A stretch of 8,386 nucleotides of DNA from Trebonia sp. (GTDB taxonomy: Bacteria; Actinomycetota; Actinomycetes; Streptosporangiales; Streptosporangiaceae). Below are positions 5,676 to 8,386 of this stretch, piece by piece. Within the stretch, counting starts at the first letter, position 1. Each line of letters opens with the position of its first letter. The position numbers were made by a program, and so were the translations under genes. The notes under the pieces were generated by a model, which saw nothing but the letters and a program-made list of their open reading frames with translations, was not told the origin of the DNA and made no database searches. The stretch spans positions 1-8,386 of the forward strand of contig JASHXJ010000367.1 of assembly GCA_030043595.1 (NCBI GenBank), written 5' to 3'.

Positions 5676-7195
5676 CTGCGAATACACGGTCCAATACCGC
5701 CGGAGGCGAGTTTCCCGCTGACCTGCTGGTCGAGCTCGACCGGTCCCGGCCGCGCGGTCTTCGAGCGCAGCTCGAGCGCGGACTGCGCACGGCCATCGCG
5801 CGCGGGTCGCTTCCCGCCGGGACCGCCCTGCCGCCGTCACGGGTGCTCGCCGCCGAGCTCGACGTGTCTCGCTCCCTCGTCGTCGGGGCCTACGAGCAGC
5901 TGGTCATCGAGGGGTACCTGGAGGCCCGCCAGGGCTCAGGCACGCGAGTCCGGGCGCAGGGCGTCGTCGGCGGCCGGAGCTCCGGCACGCCAGACAAGGG
6001 GCGCCCCGGGGCGGTGCCGGCCGACGGGGAGCGTGCCATCTGGCGGAGCGGGCTGCCCGACCCTGCGCTGTTCCCGCGCGATGAGTGGCTGCGCCACTAC
6101 CGCGACGTGCTGCGGGACCTCCCCGACGACGACCTCCTGTACCCGCCTCCGTGGGGCGAGCCCGGGCTGCGCGCCGCGCTCACCGCCTACCTGGGCCGCG
6201 TGCGCGGTGTGCGCACCGCCGTGGATCAGGTCGTGATATGCAGCGGCTTCTCCCAGGCCCTCAGTCTGCTCTGCCGGACTCTCGGCCAGCGCGGCGTGAC
6301 CCGCATCGCCGTCGAGGACCCGTGCTTTTCGATGCATCGCCGCATCATCAGGGCCGGCGGACTCGAGCCGGTCCCTGTCCCGGTCGATGGTCAGGGCATG
6401 CAGACGTCGCGGCTGGCCGCGCTGGACGTGGGGGCGGTGCTGCTGTCGCCCGCCCATTCCTACCCGAGTGGTGTCGTGCTGTCCGCCAACCGGCGGGTGC
6501 AGCTCCTGGAGTGGGCGCAGACGGCCGACGCGCTCGTGATCGAGGACGACTACGACGCCGAGCTCCGCTACGACCGGCTGCCGGTCGGGGCGCTGCAAGG
6601 GCTCGATCCTGACCATGTCATCTACGGCGGCACCGTGAGCAAGATCCTCAGCCCTGCGCTGCGGCTCGGCTGGGTCGTCGCGCCGCCGTGGCTGACCGGC
6701 GACATCATCCGGGCCAAATTCCGCGAGGACTTCGCCACCGAGGCGCTCGGCCAGCTCACCCTCGCCCGCTTCATCGACAGCGGCGGGCTCGCTCGGCACC
6801 TGCGGCGGGTACGCCCGCTCTACCGGGCGCGCCGCGACAGCCTGCTCGCGGCCCTGCGCGCGCACCTGCCGACGGTCCGGCCAGGCGGCGAGGCCGCCGG
6901 CCTGCACCTCCTGCTGCGACTGCCCGCGGGGACCGACCCGGACACGATCGCGGCTGCCGCGGCGGCGCGCGGCATCCAGCTGGAGCCGGCGGCACGGCAC
7001 TGGGCCGACCCGGGCACGGCACCCCCGGCCCTGCTCATCGGGTACGGCGTGCAGCACGACAGCCCGCTGGTGACCGGCATCGAAGCGCTCGGCGCGGGCC
7101 TGCGGGAGCAGCTCTCGCCGCGGCGACGGCCTAGCCGGGGAAGCGGTGCAGCGCGGCCGGAGCCGGCCCGGACCGTTCGGAGTGATGGAAGGTGA
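5672..7195 (+). CDS. MocR/PdxR-type regulator: GntR winged helix fused to a class I aminotransferase-like domain
   Basis: The 507-residue product is a cytoplasmic PLP-dependent transcription regulator. Residues about 13-90 are a GntR winged helix-turn-helix (LRAQLERGLRTAIARGSLPAG, then LPPSRVLAAELDVSRSLVVG and GYLEARQGSGTRV). After a linker near 95-120, residues about 125-480 form the fold-type I aminotransferase domain, with IEDDYDAELRYDRLP and the PLP-binding Lys324 in GGTVSKILSPALRLGW. Family members sense PLP or amine and amino-acid ligands and often control a divergent gene; here that is the small gene starting near 5630. The start is TTG 5672 with AGGAAGA 5 bases upstream. An ATACCTAGGCTAC stretch at 5631-5643 in the divergent gap is a candidate operator region, though weak. 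The last 27 or so residues (SPRRRPSRGSG onward) look disordered and overlap the convergent DUF998 gene by 65 bases. Confidence 0.93.
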   Translation: MTANTRSNTAGGEFPADLLVELDRSRPRGLRAQLERGLRTAIARGSLPAGTALPPSRVLAAELDVSRSLVVGAYEQLVIEGYLEARQGSGTRVRAQGVVGGRSSGTPDKGRPGAVPADGERAIWRSGLPDPALFPRDEWLRHYRDVLRDLPDDDLLYPPPWGEPGLRAALTAYLGRVRGVRTAVDQVVICSGFSQALSLLCRTLGQRGVTRIAVEDPCFSMHRRIIRAGGLEPVPVPVDGQGMQTSRLAALDVGAVLLSPAHSYPSGVVLSANRRVQLLEWAQTADALVIEDDYDAELRYDRLPVGALQGLDPDHVIYGGTVSKILSPALRLGWVVAPPWLTGDIIRAKFREDFATEALGQLTLARFIDSGGLARHLRRVRPLYRARRDSLLAALRAHLPTVRPGGEAAGLHLLLRLPAGTDPDTIAAAAAARGIQLEPAARHWADPGTAPPALLIGYGVQHDSPLVTGIEALGAGLREQLSPRRRPSRGSGAARPEPARTVRSDGR

Positions 7196-7772
7196 CCAGC
7201 CTTGCCGCCACCGCTGCCATGGCGAGGAGCGGAATGGTGACGGCGATGCGCTGCAGGATGCCGCCGCTACCAGACGTGATGGCGGGGATGAAGGCGGCCA
7301 GCGCGGCGGCCGTCGCGATCGCGCTGCCCAGCAGGTACGGGCGCCATGCACGCCAGCACGGGGTCGTGCCGAAGGAGCGGGCCAGGAGCAGCTGGGCGAG
7401 CACCAGATCCGCGTAGAGAACCAGGCTGATGACGTTATGTGCCTGGTTGTGCCAGGAGACCGGCCCGGCGGTGAGCTCCATATGGTCACGGCGGAGCAGT
7501 CCGGCGGCGATGGTGAGCGCGCCGGCAGCCTGAATGAGCCGCGGCCCCAGGCCCGGCAGTTCCCCGGCCAGCTCCTGACCGAACAGCAGCGTGCAGCCGC
7601 CCAGCACCAGGAACCCGGTGATCATGATCAAGGGATCTCTGGCGTCCGGCGCCGCCAGGCCGCTGAGCTGGACGCTCAGCGTGCCATGCCCGGCCTGGCG
7701 CAGGGATCCGGCGATCCACGCGGCGGTGAAGACGACCGGACCGGCCACGCCGGCCAGCGCGCGGACTCTCAC
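7131..7772 (-). CDS. DUF998 family integral membrane protein
   Basis: The 213-residue product has about six membrane helices: near residues 8-27 (GVAGPVVFTAAWIAG), 47-69 (LIMITGFLVLGGCTLLFG), 78-96, 112-133 (NVISLVLYADLVLAQLLLA), 145-166 and 172-193. The segment SWHNQAHNVIS after the third helix matches the His-Asn region typical of DUF998 proteins, whose molecular function is not established. It starts at GTG 7772 with only a weak AAG-type binding site; the divergent gap upstream holds an inverted repeat (7789-7813). It converges on the MocR gene and shares 65 bases with it, so either gene's tail may be shorter in practice. It is unlikely to belong to an operon with anything visible here. 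Confidence 0.88.
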   Translation of the reverse strand: MRVRALAGVAGPVVFTAAWIAGSLRQAGHGTLSVQLSGLAAPDARDPLIMITGFLVLGGCTLLFGQELAGELPGLGPRLIQAAGALTIAAGLLRRDHMELTAGPVSWHNQAHNVISLVLYADLVLAQLLLARSFGTTPCWRAWRPYLLGSAIATAAALAAFIPAITSGSGGILQRIAVTIPLLAMAAVAARLVTFHHSERSGPAPAALHRFPG

Positions 7773-7788
7773 GTCTTCAGTATGTCGC

Positions 7789-7813
7789 CGGCGGCCGCGT
7801 AGCCCGGCCGCCG
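7789..7813. repeat. 9-base inverted repeat in the DUF998/leader divergent gap
   Basis: CGGCGGCCG, a 7-base spacer, then CGGCCGCCG form a perfect inverted repeat, 17 bases upstream of the DUF998 start and 10 bases before the candidate -35 at 7824. It could be an operator serving both directions or a hairpin in the DUF998 leader. GC-rich composition makes chance occurrence less unlikely. Confidence 0.4.
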
Positions 7814-7823
7814 CGTTAATCGG

Positions 7824-7854
7824 TTGCGGAGCCCGGCCACGTCCCGGATACAGT
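7824..7854 (+). promoter_or_regulatory. Candidate promoter for the leader peptide and synthetase-like gene
   Basis: TTGCGG (7824-7829) and TACAGT (7849-7854) resemble -35 and -10 boxes with a long 19-base spacer; GATACA at 7847 with a 17-base spacer is an alternative -10. With TACAGT as the -10, transcription would begin at about 7861-7862, that is, at or next to the ATG at 7862, giving a leaderless message. Leaderless starts are common in actinobacteria. Confidence 0.4.
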
Positions 7855-7861
7855 GCTGTGC

Positions 7862-7930
7862 ATGCAGGTCAGCATCCAGCGCATCGCCGCGGCCGCGCGA
7901 GCTATCGGCTCGCCGGTCGCCGCCCCCTGA
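7862..7930 (+). CDS. Alanine-rich leader peptide (22 codons) upstream of the alanyl-tRNA synthetase-like gene
   Basis: ATG 7862 to TGA 7928-7930 encodes MQVSIQRI, then AAAARAI, then GSPVAAP. Seven of 22 residues are alanine; codons 9-12 (7886-7897) are four consecutive alanines and codon 14 is another. There is no Shine-Dalgarno sequence, but the candidate promoter places the transcript start at the ATG, so leaderless translation is plausible. The downstream gene resembles alanyl-tRNA synthetase, so a run of alanine codons is what an attenuation leader would use to sense charged tRNA-Ala. The stop codon sits just after RNA segment 2 (7913-7922), as in classical attenuators. Caution: alanine is frequent in GC-rich proteomes, and the ORF is very short. 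It is likely a regulatory rather than a functional peptide. Confidence 0.55.
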   Translation: MQVSIQRIAAAARAIGSPVAAP

Positions 7931-7970
7931 CCTGAGATCCCCGCCGGCGACCGGGAACGGTCCGCCGGCG
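7865..7970 (+). promoter_or_regulatory. Attenuator-like RNA with competing stems
   Basis: Four pairings can be read. (a) 7897-7902 GCGAGC with 7908-7913 GCTCGC, loop TATCG, over the end of the alanine run. (b) 7913-7922 CCGGTCGCCG with 7945-7954 CGGCGACCGG, a perfect 10-bp antiterminator-like stem with a 22-base loop. (c) The terminator-like hairpin 7942-7970. (d) 7865-7872 CAGGTCAG with 7927-7934 CTGACCTG, an 8-bp stem closing the leader ORF when untranslated. Stems (b) and (c) use the same bases and exclude each other; (a) and (b) share only base 7913. A ribosome stalled on the alanine codons would leave 7913-7922 free for (b). A ribosome at the stop codon would cover it and permit (c). Confidence 0.55.
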
Positions 7971-7994
7971 TGCGCCTTCCCTTTCCTTCCCTTC
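7942..7994 (+). terminator. Terminator-like hairpin with pyrimidine-rich tail in the leader
   Basis: CGCCGGCG-ACCG, tetraloop GGAA (7954-7957), CGGT, one bulged C (7962), then CGCCGGCG give a 12-bp stem ending at 7970. After TGCG comes an uninterrupted 20-base pyrimidine tract (7975-7994), made of CCTTCCCTT twice with a 10-base period. It lacks a pure T-run, as many actinobacterial terminators do. No complete upstream plus-strand gene needs a terminator here, so it most likely acts within the leader of the gene at 8061. Confidence 0.5.
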
Positions 7995-8008
7995 ATGGCT
8001 GGACGGCT

Positions 8009-8045
8009 GCGCCCGCGGGCGCTCGTTCCCGGTGCCCTGACACCG
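8009..8045 (+). promoter_or_regulatory. Two small hairpins just upstream of the synthetase-like gene's ribosome binding site
   Basis: GCGCCCGCGGGCGC (8009-8022) is a perfect 14-base palindrome. CGGTG (8030-8034) pairs with CACCG (8041-8045) around a CCCTGA loop, ending directly at AAAGG (8046-8050), the likely binding site for ATG 8061. They could modulate translation, or insulate the start from the attenuator; the evidence is structural only. Confidence 0.3.
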
Positions 8046-8060
8046 AAAGGCACGGCCGTC

Positions 8061-8386
8061 ATGAATACCAGCGAGACCATCGGCACGTTCATCAGCTTTT
8101 TCCTGGAGCGCGGTCATCAGGCGATCGCGGGCAGCTCGCTGCTGTCCCAGCCCGGCGATCCGGTGCTCTTCACCTCGGCGGGCATGCACCCGCTGACCCC
8201 GTACCTGGCCGGCCAGCCGCATCCGCTCGGCCGCCGGCTCACCGGGGTGCAGCGCTGCCTGCGCACCACCGACCTGGACGAAGTCGGCGACGACTCGCAC
8301 CTGACTGTGTTCCAGATGCTCGGCTCCTGGTCGCTTGGCGACTACGGCGGGCCGCAGAGCCAGCGGTGGGGTCTTGAGCTGCTGCG
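8061..8386 (+). CDS. Alanyl-tRNA synthetase-like protein, N-terminal 108 codons, cut by the right edge
   Basis: The visible part aligns by eye with the class II catalytic core start of alanyl-tRNA synthetase: a helix like family N-termini (TIGTFISFFLERGHQAIAGS), then PVLFTSAGMHPLTPYLAG (compare LFTNAGM), then motif 2 with Arg68 (VQRCLRTTDLDEVGDDSHLT) and FQMLGSWSLGDY (compare FEMLGNFSFGDY). It departs from the E. coli type: the KHNDLE loop is replaced by a short TTDLDEVGDDSH, and the usual FEM is FQM (Gln85). The short loop resembles a minority bacterial type of the enzyme, so this could be an active divergent AlaRS, a paralogue beside a housekeeping alaS, or a related non-canonical ligase; the truncated sequence cannot decide. 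It starts at ATG 8061 with AAAGG 10 bases upstream. The leader carries the attenuator-like elements described above. Confidence 0.85.
   Translation, partial: MNTSETIGTFISFFLERGHQAIAGSSLLSQPGDPVLFTSAGMHPLTPYLAGQPHPLGRRLTGVQRCLRTTDLDEVGDDSHLTVFQMLGSWSLGDYGGPQSQRWGLELL

Noticed and set aside
5936..7489. 517-codon minus-strand frame across the MocR and DUF998 genes
   Set aside because: It runs through two genes with clear domains and has low-complexity composition; no domain recognised.
7862..8060. T-box riboswitch ahead of the synthetase-like gene
   Set aside because: The conserved T-box sequence (TGGNACCGCG-like) is absent, and the leader contains an alanine-rich ORF instead.
1..8386. tRNA or rRNA genes, CRISPR arrays, insertion sequences
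   Set aside because: No T-arm/acceptor pattern, no regularly spaced direct repeats, and no transposase-like frame seen on either strand.

Overview
This is a GC-rich window (roughly 70% G+C, strong G/C bias at third codon positions, GTG and TTG starts). Gene content points to an actinomycete: a mycobacterial-type DipZ, a MocR/GntR regulator, a DUF998 membrane protein and a glycine-rich secreted protein. I cannot name the genus from sequence alone.

Layout. 1-514 (minus): a secreted glycine-rich protein, cut by the left edge. 515-775: divergent intergenic region with a perfect 19-base dyad at 685-703. 776-2239 (plus): NAD(P)-dependent aldehyde dehydrogenase. 2240-2376: a gap holding a second copy of the same dyad (2252-2270). 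2377-4056 (plus): DipZ, a DsbD/CcdA-type membrane thiol reductant conduit fused to an extracytoplasmic thioredoxin and a C-terminal beta domain. 4035-4262 (minus): decayed, internally deleted alpha/beta-hydrolase relic. 4294-5277 (plus): pirin-family cupin. 5274-5630 (minus): small protein of unknown function, divergent from 5672-7195 (plus), a MocR-type regulator. 7131-7772 (minus): six-helix DUF998 membrane protein overlapping the 3' end of the MocR gene. 7773-8060: a structured leader. 8061-8386 (plus): N-terminal part of a divergent alanyl-tRNA synthetase-like protein, cut by the right edge.

Two regulatory arrangements stand out. First, the aldehyde dehydrogenase and dipZ each carry a 19-base operator-like dyad of the form GTAGTC-N7-GACTAC, 72 and 106 bases before their start codons. 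This suggests one unseen regulator ties aldehyde oxidation to extracytoplasmic thiol redox.

Second, the leader of the alanyl-tRNA synthetase-like gene looks like a ribosome-mediated attenuator. It has a plausible promoter placing the transcript start at or next to an ATG, a 22-codon alanine-rich leader ORF (7862-7930), and two mutually exclusive RNA stems (7913-7922 with 7945-7954, against 7942-7953 with 7958-7970). The geometry fits alanine-starvation readthrough into the synthetase-like gene. I know of no described alanine leader-peptide attenuator of this kind in actinobacteria; this is inference from sequence and is the most interesting item in the window.
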